Assembly: GCF_025398315.1 (NCBI RefSeq)
Contig: NZ_JAODOQ010000001.1
Location: 3,596,001-3,660,000 of the forward strand
Source: Shewanella phaeophyticola
Lineage (GTDB): Bacteria > Pseudomonadota > Gammaproteobacteria > Enterobacterales > Shewanellaceae
Length of the DNA: 64,000 bases
Direction: 5' to 3'
Shown: positions 50,825 through 60,975 of the stretch, in pieces
Position numbering within the stretch: the first letter of the stretch is position 1
Layout: the number at the start of each line of letters is the position of its first letter
Notes under the pieces: generated by a model
What the model saw: the letters and a program-made list of their open reading frames with translations, nothing else
Database searches by the model: none
What the model was told of the DNA's origin: nothing
Translations under genes and position numbers: made by a program

Positions 50825-51838
50825 TTAACTCATGGCCAGTAAATCTAATCCCTGGCACTCAACATCTTGTTCAATGCCTGAAATCGGATCACAAAACCGT
50901 AAACGTTTAGCCAATAACTGTAAAGGTTTGTCAAAGTTATCAGGTCCTTTAGGCTGCAATGTAGGGTAAAAACGATCATGTAATATTGGCATACCTAAAC
51001 TTTGCATGTGCACACGCAATTGATGCGTTTTTCCCGTAATAGGGCTTAACTCAAACAAGCCAACACCATTATTGACCGCCACTAAACTAATTTCAGAATG
51101 GCTATTTGCCTCGCCCTCAACCACCAGCATCGTAAAACTAGGTTTGCCTGCCTCAATACGATTTTTAACCGTCCAGCTAAGGGGTAACTCGCAAGTGTTA
51201 TTGGCTAATTGCGTCAATATCTCAGGCGTTACTTTGGCAATAGCTTGATAATCTTTGCGGATATTGTCGTCTAAAAAAAGTTGATGATAAGCATGACGCG
51301 TTTGCGGATTGATGGTCATTAACATCACCCCTGCGGTATCTTTATCGAGCCGATGAGCCGGAGCCACTGTGTCTATTTGGGTGGCAATGCGTAACCGATG
51401 CACTAAACATTCGTTTACGTAGTTTCCGCCTGGGGTAACCGGTAAAAAATGCGGTTTGTAGACAATAATCGTGTCATTGTCTTGATGGAGTATCTGCTCA
51501 TTAAACGGCACTTTGGTTTCAGCCTGCACCTCACGATAGTAATACACGCGCGCGGTGGCTTGGTAAGCGGTGTCAGCGTTAACCAGTTCGCCATTTTGCC
51601 AATGCACTTTGCCATCGTTAATCCGTTGCTGCCAAACACTAGCATCGATTTGCTTAAAATGATCCACCAAAAACGCCAACACAGTCGGGTATGGCTTACC
51701 TGCTAATTCGCTGTCACGGGGTAGCACAATATAGGAAGGCTGCGCCGCAATGGCAGAGGTGGAATGTGAAGCTGAATCGTTTGGGGCTAGATTTGACATA
51801 AAATAGACTATATACAAACATAGGAAAAGATTAATCAC
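50825..51838 (-). CDS. RluA-family pseudouridine synthase
   Basis: A 337-residue enzyme that isomerises uridine in rRNA or tRNA. The catalytic motif is VAPAHRLDKDTAGVMLMTI near residue 165 (with Asp in RLDKDT). It follows HQDNDTIIVYKPHFLPVTP, and the C-terminal segment is GKTHQLRVHMQSLGMPILHDRFYP. There is a short N-terminal extension; a start at 51799 (MSNLAPNDS) is equally possible because neither site has a strong ribosome-binding site. The exact target base is not determined. Leftward, single gene. Confidence 0.92.
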   Translation of the reverse strand: MINLFLCLYIVYFMSNLAPNDSASHSTSAIAAQPSYIVLPRDSELAGKPYPTVLAFLVDHFKQIDASVWQQRINDGKVHWQNGELVNADTAYQATARVYYYREVQAETKVPFNEQILHQDNDTIIVYKPHFLPVTPGGNYVNECLVHRLRIATQIDTVAPAHRLDKDTAGVMLMTINPQTRHAYHQLFLDDNIRKDYQAIAKVTPEILTQLANNTCELPLSWTVKNRIEAGKPSFTMLVVEGEANSHSEISLVAVNNGVGLFELSPITGKTHQLRVHMQSLGMPILHDRFYPTLQPKGPDNFDKPLQLLAKRLRFCDPISGIEQDVECQGLDLLAMS

Positions 51839-51873
51839 ACTATGTTATCAGTGTATCGCCCATGATGCACCGC

Positions 51874-52452
51874 TTACACATCAACATGAGACTTAAGCAA
51901 CTGCAACACGAAGTCCATGGTTTTATGGCAATTGGGCTGCTCAACTAACACTAACTTATCGCGGTTATACATAGGTAACACTTCAAGCCAGCGCTGGCTT
52001 ACCCATGTGGCATCTTCTAAATGCACCTGCGAATACAGTTCAAGCAAGTCAGGATTCACCTGATAAAACTGCTCTAGCGCCGCGCTGATAATCTCAAATT
52101 CACCCGCGATTGGCTCTTGAATCCAATTTTGGCAAGGTAATGCACGGGCAATCCAACTACCGTCACGTTGTTGTGCTGCCGATAAGATTTTCACCCGTTG
52201 CGATCCTTCAATGACGATACTTAAGGTGTTGTCGGCCAATTGATTAAAATCGATGATATTACAACGAGTTGCTGTTATGTAACACGGCAAATCACTGCCC
52301 GCTTTTTGCGCGGCAAAGGCAAGCTGGTAATGGCCTTTCAACACTTCAGCGATCATACGCAGATCGCAAGGCGACGCGATACGAATTTCGAGTCTGCCAC
52401 CCGGCAATAACACCGCATCTTGAATTAATAATGCCATCTCTTGTGTTTTCAT
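51874..52452 (-). CDS. LON substrate-binding-domain protein
   Basis: A 192-residue protein with only the N-terminal substrate-binding domain of Lon proteases and no AAA or protease part. The start at 52452 (MKTQEMALLIQ) has GGAGG seven bases upstream. Typical strings are VLLPGGRLEIRIASPCDLRMI and TLSIVIEGSQRVKIL. The function of such stand-alone domains is not known. It is leftward, upstream of the pseudouridine synthase. Confidence 0.85.
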   Translation of the reverse strand: MKTQEMALLIQDAVLLPGGRLEIRIASPCDLRMIAEVLKGHYQLAFAAQKAGSDLPCYITATRCNIIDFNQLADNTLSIVIEGSQRVKILSAAQQRDGSWIARALPCQNWIQEPIAGEFEIISAALEQFYQVNPDLLELYSQVHLEDATWVSQRWLEVLPMYNRDKLVLVEQPNCHKTMDFVLQLLKSHVDV

Positions 52453-52680
52453 AACCGCCTCCCACACCAAAGGTGAAGTTACTGAACCAAAATCAAAGTC
52501 AGTATAATAAGTGTAGCAGCGGTCAATTTTTCAACAACATAAGCACTGTAAATAATGCTTACTAACGACATCGACCACGATTATTTGCTACTTTATTTAT
52601 ACCCACACAACTTAATAAGACCTGATCCAGTACGGCTATATTTCATACCTACCACAAAAATGAACATATTTTAATCAGCG

Positions 52681-53736
52681 TTATAAACGCTCAATGCGAT
52701 CCATAATGTTGCCTTTTGCGACAATCTCAGCAAATTCATCAGCTAACATTTGGCTTTGTTGCACACTTTGCTGCCAATAAGCAATGCGCGTATCACTATC
52801 TAGGTGTTTAAAGTCTTCCCTGTCTGGAATTTTAGCAAATGGTAAACTGGCAATAAATTGCTTACTCGGTGCCAAAATCAATCCATTGTGGTAGTTCGCT
52901 TTGGCTTTACGCCATAATAACGATTTATCAAACCAGCCTGGGCTCATATAAGGATAAAAATGTGGGTATAAACTTAATCCTGTTGCTGCTGGTAGCGGCA
53001 TATCAAAATGGTAATCAGTAATCCCCCCATCGTAATAATGGCCTTTAGGCGATCCTTGCAGATCTTTAACCGGATCGAGCAATAAAGGAATGGATCCCGT
53101 GGCTAATAATCCATGACGTATATTATTTTCAGTCAGCTCAACATGTTTTGTCGGTAAATCTTTTAAGCGTCGAAAAGGTGATGCATCGTCTTTATGACTT
53201 AAAATCACTCGCTCAAAATGCCAACCTAAACTTTTGCGGTTAACAATATTACTCACTGCCGCCATCGACAAACCCACCATTAAGCCAAATTTGGCATGGA
53301 TACGGTTTAAATGGCGAGCCCGACACGCCACCATATGATGACGAATAAGTGGATTAGCAAGAATATCTGTGCCGTGTTGTTCACCCAAAATACCGTCAAC
53401 AATGTTAAGCACTTGCGCGCTCACTTGTTCACGATTTGGCTTTTGCTCGTAGCGCTGATTAATATAGAAATGTTCAAAGCGCTCATAAGCGGCTAACGGG
53501 TTTTGTTGTGCCATACAGGCTAAACGCCAGGCACCAGATGAGGCTCCCATGGTATAAAGTGGGTCTTGGCGATCTTTAAAAAATTCACTGAATAAGTACT
53601 TATCCAACCCTGCTACAGCAATCCACTTAGGCTCACCAGATGCAGCAAACAATTGTGTAAATAATGATTGTTCTAAGCCATTCGCCTCTATTTGTTCATA
53701 AGCGGTTGGTCCAGCAAGTAAACGTAATGCAGGCAA
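52681..53736 (-). CDS. Patatin-like phospholipase family protein
   Basis: A 351-residue patatin-fold lipase or esterase. The nucleophile elbow is TMGASSGAWRLACM near residue 63 (GASSG) and the oxyanion-hole glycine string lies before it (IAVAGLDKYL). The acid residue is in HYYDGGITDYHFDMPL near 228 (DGG). Substrates are likely membrane or storage lipids. There is no signal peptide, so it acts in the cytoplasm. It is leftward and divergent from the YhcH gene. Confidence 0.85.
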   Translation of the reverse strand: MPALRLLAGPTAYEQIEANGLEQSLFTQLFAASGEPKWIAVAGLDKYLFSEFFKDRQDPLYTMGASSGAWRLACMAQQNPLAAYERFEHFYINQRYEQKPNREQVSAQVLNIVDGILGEQHGTDILANPLIRHHMVACRARHLNRIHAKFGLMVGLSMAAVSNIVNRKSLGWHFERVILSHKDDASPFRRLKDLPTKHVELTENNIRHGLLATGSIPLLLDPVKDLQGSPKGHYYDGGITDYHFDMPLPAATGLSLYPHFYPYMSPGWFDKSLLWRKAKANYHNGLILAPSKQFIASLPFAKIPDREDFKHLDSDTRIAYWQQSVQQSQMLADEFAEIVAKGNIMDRIERL

Positions 53737-53840
53737 TATACAATCCTTCTTAATTTGTAATGCTGATATCTCTTTAACACTGTAAGCTTTTGCGTTATCA
53801 AGCTATCATGTTTTTATCGTTTATATCTTACGGAATTTTT

Positions 53841-54302
53841 ATGATTGTCGATACCTTAGTAAATCGTCACCTTTATACTCAGCTTAATCCTCGTTTAGCC
53901 ACAGCACTTGCCCACCTTGCAGACACTGATTTTAGCCAACTCGAAATCGGTAACTACCCGCTAGAGGGCAAAGATATTTTTGTTATCGTACATGACTATC
54001 AAACAGTGCCTAAACATACTGCACCCTTTGAAGTGCATCAACAATACATTGATGTGCAATATGTAGTGAGTGGTGAAGAAGAGTTTGGCTATTTACCTTT
54101 GGCAGATCAAACACCGTCGAAGGCATATTTTGCAGACCATGACTATGCCAATTACGATTATGAGTCTAACAAGCAAGACGCTGCGTTTATTCCGTTAAAA
54201 GCCGGCATGTTTGCACTGTTTTTCCCGGGAGACATTCACATGCCGGGTACCAGTGATACTCCGCAACAAGTGCGTAAAGTGGTCATTAAAGTCAGAGTAT
54301 AA
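53841..54302 (+). CDS. YhcH/YjgK/YiaL-family protein
   Basis: A 153-residue cupin-like protein. The start at 53841 (MIVDTLVNRHLYTQL) fits the family better than the longer form beginning upstream. Key strings are ENNA-like VIVHDYQTVP, FEVHQQYIDVQYVVSGEE and FFPGDIHMPG, with the histidines and Glu of a metal site. Members act in sialic-acid or sugar metabolism, or as toxin-linked proteins, but none of that context is present. It is alone. Confidence 0.85.
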   Translation: MIVDTLVNRHLYTQLNPRLATALAHLADTDFSQLEIGNYPLEGKDIFVIVHDYQTVPKHTAPFEVHQQYIDVQYVVSGEEEFGYLPLADQTPSKAYFADHDYANYDYESNKQDAAFIPLKAGMFALFFPGDIHMPGTSDTPQQVRKVVIKVRV

Positions 54303-54631
54303 GTGTTTATCGCGTTTTTTACTTGCGCAACAGTAACTCAACATCTGGTCTGACTCCTTTATCGCTAAAACTCTGCTACACTGATTTTAACGATGTGAGC
54401 AAGGTTAACATTTCGCTAACTTCTTTTGACTGAATGATTTTAGCGACATAAATTGTTATCAAAATAATATCGAACAAGCACAAATATCCTGAGTAACATT
54501 AAAGAAGGCCCGAGACTCTCCGCTTGGGGCTTTTTTTATGGTTTTTATCGAATAACCGCAAGTGGTATTTTTTAATGCGATGACCTTTAAACCTTGTTAA
54601 AATCAGTACAACTTTATAGGAGAGTCTTTCA
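54303..54631. other. Intergenic region with one hairpin before ppaC
   Basis: About 330 bases. A hairpin-like stretch at 54505-54537 (AAGGCCC ... GGGGCTT then T-run) resembles a terminator, about 95 bases before ppaC. The rest shows no recognisable element. Confidence 0.45.
54505..54537 (+). terminator. Terminator-like hairpin upstream of ppaC
   Basis: AAGGCCC can pair, with one mismatch, with GGGGCTT across a 15-base loop that itself is GC-rich, followed by seven T. It may end a transcript of the region or act as an attenuator for ppaC. Confidence 0.5.
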
Positions 54632-55555
54632 ATGGCAATGTATGTAGTGGGTCACAAGATCCCTGATTCTGATTCAATTTGTGGTGCTATCGCATTAGCA
54701 TATTTAAAAAACCAAATCGACGAGCCAGCTATTGCGGCACGTTTAGGTGAATTATCACCAGAAACCGCTTTTATTTTAGACAAGTTTGGTTTTGAAGCCC
54801 CAGAATACAAAACCAGCTATGCTGGCGAAGATGTGTATATTGTCGACCACTCAGAAATTACCCAAGCACCAGACGATATTGCTCAAGCTACTATCGTCGG
54901 TATTGTTGATCACCATAAATTGGGCGACTTAACCACTTCTACTCCACTAGAATGTTGGATCCGTCCAGTAGGTTGTAGTAACACCGTCATTAAAATGATG
55001 TACGATTTTTATCAGGTAGAAATCCCAGCTAACATCGCAGGCATCATGATGTGCGCTATTTTAAGCGACACGGTTATTTTCAAATCACCTACTTGTACCA
55101 CTGCTGATATTCGTTGCGTTGAAGCCTTAGCTGAAATCGCCGGTATTGAAGACTTTAAAGCCGTTGGAATGGAAATGTTTAAAGTAAAATCAGCCGTTGA
55201 AGGCACGCCAGCGCGTGACCTTGTAATGCGTGATTTTAAAGACTTCAACATGAACGGTAACCTAGTGGGAATTGGTCAATTAGAAGTCATCGACTTATCT
55301 GTATTTGACGACATTAAAGCTGAGCTAGAAGCTGACATCGCCAAATTAAAAGTCGAAGGTAACCGTCACAGCGTATTATTACTGCTTACCGACATCATGA
55401 AAGAAGGTTCAGAAATGTTAGTGGTTTCTGACTCAGCTGATTTAACTGAACGAGCCTATGGCAAACCAACGGTTGATGGCCGTGTATGGTTAGATGGCGT
55501 GCTAAGTCGTAAAAAACAGGTCGTGCCTGCACTGCAAGACGCATTTGCAAGCTAA
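54632..55555 (+). CDS. ppaC: Manganese-dependent inorganic pyrophosphatase
   Basis: A 307-residue family II pyrophosphatase of the DHH superfamily that hydrolyses pyrophosphate to phosphate. Motifs include YVVGHKIPDSDSICGAIA (metal ligands His and Asp), YIVDHSEI, IVGIVDHHKLGD (DHH) and MMCAILSDTVIFKSPT. The DHHA2 end carries SRKKQVVPAL, with a phosphate-binding Arg-Lys-Lys. The start at 54632 has GGAGAG upstream. Single gene with a terminator downstream. Confidence 0.96.
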   Translation: MAMYVVGHKIPDSDSICGAIALAYLKNQIDEPAIAARLGELSPETAFILDKFGFEAPEYKTSYAGEDVYIVDHSEITQAPDDIAQATIVGIVDHHKLGDLTTSTPLECWIRPVGCSNTVIKMMYDFYQVEIPANIAGIMMCAILSDTVIFKSPTCTTADIRCVEALAEIAGIEDFKAVGMEMFKVKSAVEGTPARDLVMRDFKDFNMNGNLVGIGQLEVIDLSVFDDIKAELEADIAKLKVEGNRHSVLLLLTDIMKEGSEMLVVSDSADLTERAYGKPTVDGRVWLDGVLSRKKQVVPALQDAFAS

Positions 55556-55601
55556 GTCGCGCAAGATTAACTGCGTGTTAATCTATCCCGTGATGAAAAA
55601 C

Positions 55602-55633
55602 AAAAAGCTGAATCAATTGATTCAGCTTTTTTA
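55602..55633. terminator. Bidirectional terminator after ppaC
   Basis: A perfect 28-bp palindrome at 55603-55630 with A and T tracts, between convergent genes. Confidence 0.93.
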
Positions 55634-55667
55634 TGTGTCACTTATCGGCTCTTAATAGCCCAAAGGC

Positions 55668-56072
55668 CTAATTGGGAATATCACATGCCCACAACTCTAT
55701 CGACGGCTGCGCGGTGGTTGGCTCGCCCACCCAGTAACTCATTGGCTGACACTGTTGGCTCATACCAGATGATGATACACACAACTGATAATCTCCCGCT
55801 TCTGGCGTGCGCCCCAGCTTCAGCATAGGCAGCACTGGCAACTTTGGCTTATATTGCCAACTGCCGTTAACCAACACAGCATCTGCGGGGATTTCCATCC
55901 CTGCACCACTGCCCTTCACTCTGGCTTGCTCAAGAATAAACCCTTCAGGCAAAATGCGATAATCTTCTGCCCAACGAATTTTCTCAATAGTATGAGTCCA
56001 CGACAAGGTCATTTGCTCAGCAGGCACCTGTGCCCAAATGCTGCCTGCTAACCCCAAACATAGCCCTAGCAT
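55668..56072 (-). CDS. DUF1850 protein of the TAXI-TRAP operon
   Basis: A 134-residue exported protein with a signal-like start (MLGLCLGLAGSIWA). The DUF1850 body has LSWTHTIEKIRWAEDY, the typical HSVEK-like opening of the family. It starts one base into the TRAP permease stop (TAATG) and is always found with TAXI-type TRAP transporters, but its role is unknown. It is the last gene of the leftward operon. Confidence 0.85.
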   Translation of the reverse strand: MLGLCLGLAGSIWAQVPAEQMTLSWTHTIEKIRWAEDYRILPEGFILEQARVKGSGAGMEIPADAVLVNGSWQYKPKLPVLPMLKLGRTPEAGDYQLCVSSSGMSQQCQPMSYWVGEPTTAQPSIELWACDIPN

Positions 56073-58129
56073 TAATCTTCCTGCGCCAAACGCTTTAACT
56101 TACGAGCACGCCATGTATGCTGCAAAATAAATACTAATGCTAAGCCAAAGCCAATTTCATCACTTAATGGCGTGGCTAAAATTAAGCAGCCACCTGCGAT
56201 AAAGCCTAAAACTCGCTCCCACATATGCAGTTTTTGTAATAAGAAGCCGGTAAACACCACGCCCCAAATACCAATGGCAACCGCGGCTTTTAACACGATA
56301 AATATAGTAGCAAGCACGCCGCCACCTTGAAGCATTAATGCAGGGTCATACACCGCCATAAACGGAATAATAAACCCGGCAATGGCAATACGAATAGCCC
56401 ATAAACTGATTTTTAAGCCTTTCTCTTTGGCGATGGGCGCTGCGGCAAAACAGGCCAATGCCACTGGCGGAGTTAAATCGGACATGATGCCAAAATAAAA
56501 CACAAACATGTGCGACACAATTAACGGCACGCCTAAATCTAATAATGCAGGTGCGGCAATTGAACTGGTAATAATGTAGTTAGGAATAGAGGGAATACCC
56601 ATACCTAACACCAAACACGTTACCATGGTTAACACTAACGACAAGAATAAATTGTCCTGTCCCACAGCCAATATATAGCCAGCAAAGGTCGACGCAATAC
56701 CGGTTAACGACACAATACCAATAATCACCCCAACGAGCGCACAGGCAATACCCACTGGTACCGAGTGACGCGCACCTTCAACTAATGCATGCACACATAA
56801 TGAGAGGGTTTCTTTACCCCCTTTAACAAACCAGCTCACCGCAACCAATAAACCAATAACACAAAACACCACGCCTATACCTAATTGAAAAAAGCCAGCG
56901 CACAACACACCTAAGGCTATCCAAAAAACAATGCGCATAACCTTTGATGACACATTTAAAATAATCGCTGAACCTAAAATCACAATCGCGGTTAACGCCA
57001 AACCCACCATGCCAGAAAACAATGGTGTACGGCCCGAAAACAGCAAACCAATTAAAATAAACAACGGGATTAATAAGTACCAACGCAGTTTAATTGCCGC
57101 CCAGGGATCAGGACATTGATCTTTTGGTAAGCCCGACAGTTTTGCGCGCTTAGCTTCTAAATGCACCATCCAAAACACTGAAGAGAAATACAATACAGCA
57201 GGGATCATCGCCGCTTTAGCGATTTCAATAAACGGCACGTTAATGGTTTCAGCCATAATAAACGCCACCGCCCCCATAATAGGCGGCATAATTTGACTGC
57301 CCATACTGGACGTGGCTTCAACTCCCCCAGCAAAAGCAGGGCGATAACCAAAGCGCTTCATTAACGGAATGGTAAATTGCCCAGTTGTCACAACGTTGGC
57401 CACCCCAGAACCGGTAATGGTGCCCATTAATGCTGACGACACCACCGACACTTTTGCCGACCCGCCAACTTTATGACCAAATAATCCCATGGCAAAGTCG
57501 GTAAATAAGCGGATCATCCCAGCTTGTTCTAAAAATGCACCAAATAAAATAAATAAGAAAATATACGTTGCCGACACATAGGTAGGTGTGCCATATAAGC
57601 CTTCTGTACCAAAAGATAATTGGTTAATAATTTGGTCAACGCCATACCCCCGGTGCATTAAGTCTCCGGGCAAAAATTCCCCAAATAAACCATAGGCCAA
57701 AAATAAACCACAAATAATAGGTAAGGCTATCCCCATCACACGTCTTGCAGCTTCAAACACCAATACCACCAGTAAGGTACCAATAATCATATCGGCCTGA
57801 GTTAAATCACCAGATCGTTGAATTAAGTCAGCCTCAAACACCCACTGATAAGCTGCGGTTGCCATACCCGCTAAACCTAATACCCAGGCTAAAGGTTGCC
57901 ATGGTTTGCTTTTACCCCACCCTGGATAACTGATAAACACCACTAATAATAAAAAGCCCACGTGCACAGCACGCAATACTTGTGTTGAAACAGGATGAAA
58001 CGCCGCGGTGGTTATTTGAAAAATGGAAAAAACCAATGCCACAAAAAATAAGGCTTTTGGCCAATCACGAGTGTTGGCACTTAAGCCTTGCTCAGACGCC
58101 GTACCTGGGTTAATGGATGGATCGCTCAT
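56072..58129 (-). CDS. TRAP transporter permease, fused 4TM/12TM type
   Basis: A 685-residue inner-membrane protein uniting the small and large TRAP subunits. About 16-18 hydrophobic segments are visible. DctM-type strings are GTITGSGVANVVTTGQFTIP, EATSSMGSQIMPPIMGAVAF, and VLGMGIPSIPNYIITSSIAAP, the last two being signature loops. It would import an organic solute with sodium. The substrate-binding gene ends upstream with about 105 bases between, and DUF1850 follows. Substrate unknown. Confidence 0.93.
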   Translation of the reverse strand: MSDPSINPGTASEQGLSANTRDWPKALFFVALVFSIFQITTAAFHPVSTQVLRAVHVGFLLLVVFISYPGWGKSKPWQPLAWVLGLAGMATAAYQWVFEADLIQRSGDLTQADMIIGTLLVVLVFEAARRVMGIALPIICGLFLAYGLFGEFLPGDLMHRGYGVDQIINQLSFGTEGLYGTPTYVSATYIFLFILFGAFLEQAGMIRLFTDFAMGLFGHKVGGSAKVSVVSSALMGTITGSGVANVVTTGQFTIPLMKRFGYRPAFAGGVEATSSMGSQIMPPIMGAVAFIMAETINVPFIEIAKAAMIPAVLYFSSVFWMVHLEAKRAKLSGLPKDQCPDPWAAIKLRWYLLIPLFILIGLLFSGRTPLFSGMVGLALTAIVILGSAIILNVSSKVMRIVFWIALGVLCAGFFQLGIGVVFCVIGLLVAVSWFVKGGKETLSLCVHALVEGARHSVPVGIACALVGVIIGIVSLTGIASTFAGYILAVGQDNLFLSLVLTMVTCLVLGMGIPSIPNYIITSSIAAPALLDLGVPLIVSHMFVFYFGIMSDLTPPVALACFAAAPIAKEKGLKISLWAIRIAIAGFIIPFMAVYDPALMLQGGGVLATIFIVLKAAVAIGIWGVVFTGFLLQKLHMWERVLGFIAGGCLILATPLSDEIGFGLALVFILQHTWRARKLKRLAQED

Positions 58130-58234
58130 GATATGCCTCTATACAGATTACAGCTAAAAATCGGTATGTCTAAAAAACAACTTAGCGCTTGCAGGGTCTT
58201 AATCCAAACAAGCGCTAATAAAGTGAACTAGGCG

Positions 58235-59188
58235 TTATAGCGCATTCACTTCTTTGTAGTAGCGCTCAGCACCTGGGTGCATCGGAATCGGTAAGTTTTT
58301 AGTGGCTTTGTCTAAACTGATGTCTTTTGCTGCAGAGTGTGCATTGCCTAAGCGTTCAAGGTTGTCGAACATTAACTTAGTCATTTGATATGCCACGTCA
58401 TCAGACACTTTACTGTGGCTTACCAGTAAGTTTTGAATCGCAACCGTACTCACATCTTCAGTTTGACCTTCGTAAGTGTTAGCCGTGATCACCCCAACTT
58501 GATAAGCCGGGTTATTGATTTTAGCCACAACCGCTTCAGGGATAGCGACAAAGTTGATATCCATGGTCGCTGCTAAGTCACGAATAGCGGCCATACCTAG
58601 ACCAGATGATTGAAGCGTGGCATCAAGTTGGCGGTTTTTAATTAGCTCAACAGATTCAGCATAAGGTAAGAATTCCACTTTCCCCATGTCGTCATAACTC
58701 AAGCCTGCGGCAGCAAAAATAGCGCGGGCATTAAGCTCTGTACCTGATTTAGGTGCGCCAACAGAAATACGTTTTCCTTTTAAATCTTCTAACGACTTGA
58801 TGCCAGCATCTTTATTGGCAACGATTTGAATAAAGTTTGGATATGTTGCAGCAATGACACGTAGCTTCTTCAAAGGTGCTTTAAAGCCAGCCTCAGTATC
58901 GCCTTCCCAAGCAGCAGAAACTGAATCACCCAGTGCGAGCGCTAATTCACCACGGCCAGCTTGCAATAAGTTTAGGTTTTCTACTGAGGCTTTAGTGGCT
59001 TGTACTGAAGTTTTAGAGCCCTCAATGCCATTGCTATAAAGCTGAGACAGTGCAACACCGATAGGATAATAAACCCCGCTGGTACCACCGGTGAGAATGT
59101 TAATAAAAGTAGGGACCGCCATGACCGCAGTACTGATTGATAGCGCAGCCGCAGCGCCGATCATACAAAAGCGTTTGGTTAGTTTCAT
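58235..59188 (-). CDS. TAXI-family TRAP transporter solute-binding protein
   Basis: A 317-residue periplasmic receptor. The start at 59188 (MKLTKRFCM) has AAGGA eight bases upstream. The signal peptide ends STAVMAVPTF. TAXI hallmarks are ILTGGTSGVYYPIGVALSQLY and SVENLNLLQAGRGELALALGDS, plus KRISVGAPKSGTELNARAIF. It pairs with the fused permease. Unlike DctP receptors the ligand class is poorly known (for some, glutamate or dicarboxylates). Confidence 0.92.
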   Translation of the reverse strand: MKLTKRFCMIGAAAALSISTAVMAVPTFINILTGGTSGVYYPIGVALSQLYSNGIEGSKTSVQATKASVENLNLLQAGRGELALALGDSVSAAWEGDTEAGFKAPLKKLRVIAATYPNFIQIVANKDAGIKSLEDLKGKRISVGAPKSGTELNARAIFAAAGLSYDDMGKVEFLPYAESVELIKNRQLDATLQSSGLGMAAIRDLAATMDINFVAIPEAVVAKINNPAYQVGVITANTYEGQTEDVSTVAIQNLLVSHSKVSDDVAYQMTKLMFDNLERLGNAHSAAKDISLDKATKNLPIPMHPGAERYYKEVNAL

Positions 59189-59194
59189 CTGCAA

Positions 59195-59526
59195 TATCCT
59201 TATTTCTTATATGGTTATGTATATTATTGTGCTGATACCGTAACACCGACCCTAAACGTGATCTATATAGACTAAAGGCTAACACCATAATCGTTGATAT
59301 TATTTATTTCACAATTTCAGTGACTTCGCTAACAATTTAGAAAACATCAATGAGTGAAAGCAGCTCGAAAGCCTGTTTTTTATTCAATTTGACCAGCGAA
59401 AAATGGCCGAATATTGAGTATAGTCGGCTTATTAAAAAGCAATAAAAAAGGTGCCAACAAAATGGGCACCTTGTTAACTGTAAACCCGCAAGCTAAACCG
59501 GTTTTATAAAAGACCATCGCGTGTCA
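59195..59526. other. Intergenic region between TAXI receptor and glycerophosphodiesterase
   Basis: About 330 bases. It contains the terminator of the glycerophosphodiesterase gene and the promoter region of the TAXI operon. Nothing else was recognised. Confidence 0.4.
59443..59472 (-). terminator. Terminator after the glycerophosphodiesterase gene
   Basis: Read leftward, AAGGTGCC pairs with GGCACCTT around a short loop, followed by six T. Confidence 0.85.
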
Positions 59527-60805
59527 TTACATGCCCATACAATTCGCGTAGTAAGTGACCGTTGCAGGCCAATCTGAAAATATCCCGATAACCCCAACAT
59601 CTTTGGCCAACACATCAACTAACTCATACGTGTCACCTTCATTATCAATTGCATCTGCAATACTTTGATAATACCAACCACCGTTACCTTCGCTGAGTAA
59701 TCCAGATCGCTCCAGCGACCATGCGATAATTTTTAGTCCTGCGGCATTAGCGGCATTGGCGTATTCAGACGGTACAATGGCGTTATTGTCATCTAAGGTG
59801 ACTAACATCCACAATGGCGGTGCAATAATCTTCACGCCATCGGCGACCAGCGCGTCCATGCTCGGAGTCCAAGTCGCACTGTTTTGTGGGTCAAAACCTG
59901 CCATATCATAGCGATCGTCTAAGTATACGGATTGTTCGGCAAACTCTGGTGCATTGGCTATCCAGTACTTCACATCATCTAAATTAAATGATTGTGGGAA
60001 AACCTGCGATGCATCAACACCCGCAGCGGTGTATTCATCAAGCATTTTTTGCGCATAGTCTTGTTGGCTAAAACCATCAAACGGCATGCTTACACTGGCA
60101 GACTTAAGCTCTGGGGTCATTTTTACGCCAGCAGATTTAAATAATTCGATACTTTCAGCATGAGTCATTAAAGTGCCGGTACCTGCATATAAGTCCGTGC
60201 GCCAACTTGGGGTGCCATCCATAAACTCAGCCACTGTAGTCGCATTAGAATTAAAGCCATCCATCTTGCCCTTTAAGGTTTTAAATTCTGCAAGGCTAAT
60301 ATCGCTGGTACAACAGGTCGCGGTTGCACTAACACCGTTTGCAACATCGGCTGGCGTAAATGGCACCGAGCACTTATTGGCAAGTTCTGGTATTGCTAAA
60401 ATATTAGTGGTGGTAGCTAAGTCGCATTGTGAATGACGACACACTAAGGCTTTGTCATTGGTAAAGGTCACATCACATTCAACAATCCCCGCGCCAGAAT
60501 CAATGGCAGCTTGATACGCTTCTTTAGTGTGCTCAGGAAACTGCATTGAGGCACCACGATGACCAATAGAAAAGTCGCTACGATAAAATGGTGCATGACT
60601 CGCATTGCGCTAATTGGGTTTTAAGCTCACCCTCTTGCATCTGATCAATTAAAAACAGCGGTCTAGTGCCCACTTGTGCGCTGACACTTTTATCAACATC
60701 GGTTGTTGATGTGTTATCACTGTCGTTGCTGTTACACGCTGACAAACACACTACACTACTCAATATTGCCAACGCGCCCAATGCCGTCTTGTTATTCCTT
60801 GTCAT
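59527..60805 (-). pseudogene. Glycerophosphodiester phosphodiesterase lipoprotein, one frameshift
   Basis: A GDPD-family enzyme that releases an alcohol from glycerophosphodiesters. The start at 60805 opens a lipoprotein signal (ILSSVVCLSACNSND). The active-site opening is [19 protein letters not shown], with [20 protein letters not shown], and near the end [16 protein letters not shown]. The frame breaks at 60590-60595: TGCACC read as GGGCC gives [18 protein letters not shown] and joins the parts to about 425 residues. It is longer than the short E. coli UgpQ, as in other lipoprotein GDPDs. The metal-binding histidines and acids are kept. Single leftward gene. Confidence 0.88.
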
Positions 60806-60975
60806 TTCATCACTCCTTTACTGTACTCGTTAATCTAACGTTACTGACGATGTGTTGCATCACTTATATCTAACCACTTATTTGAATGGCATAGATGGTT
60901 GAGATGGCTTAGTCTATTGATTAGATGTTAATGAATTAATGAAGTTATATGACAATTAATACTCTTGAGGTCACC

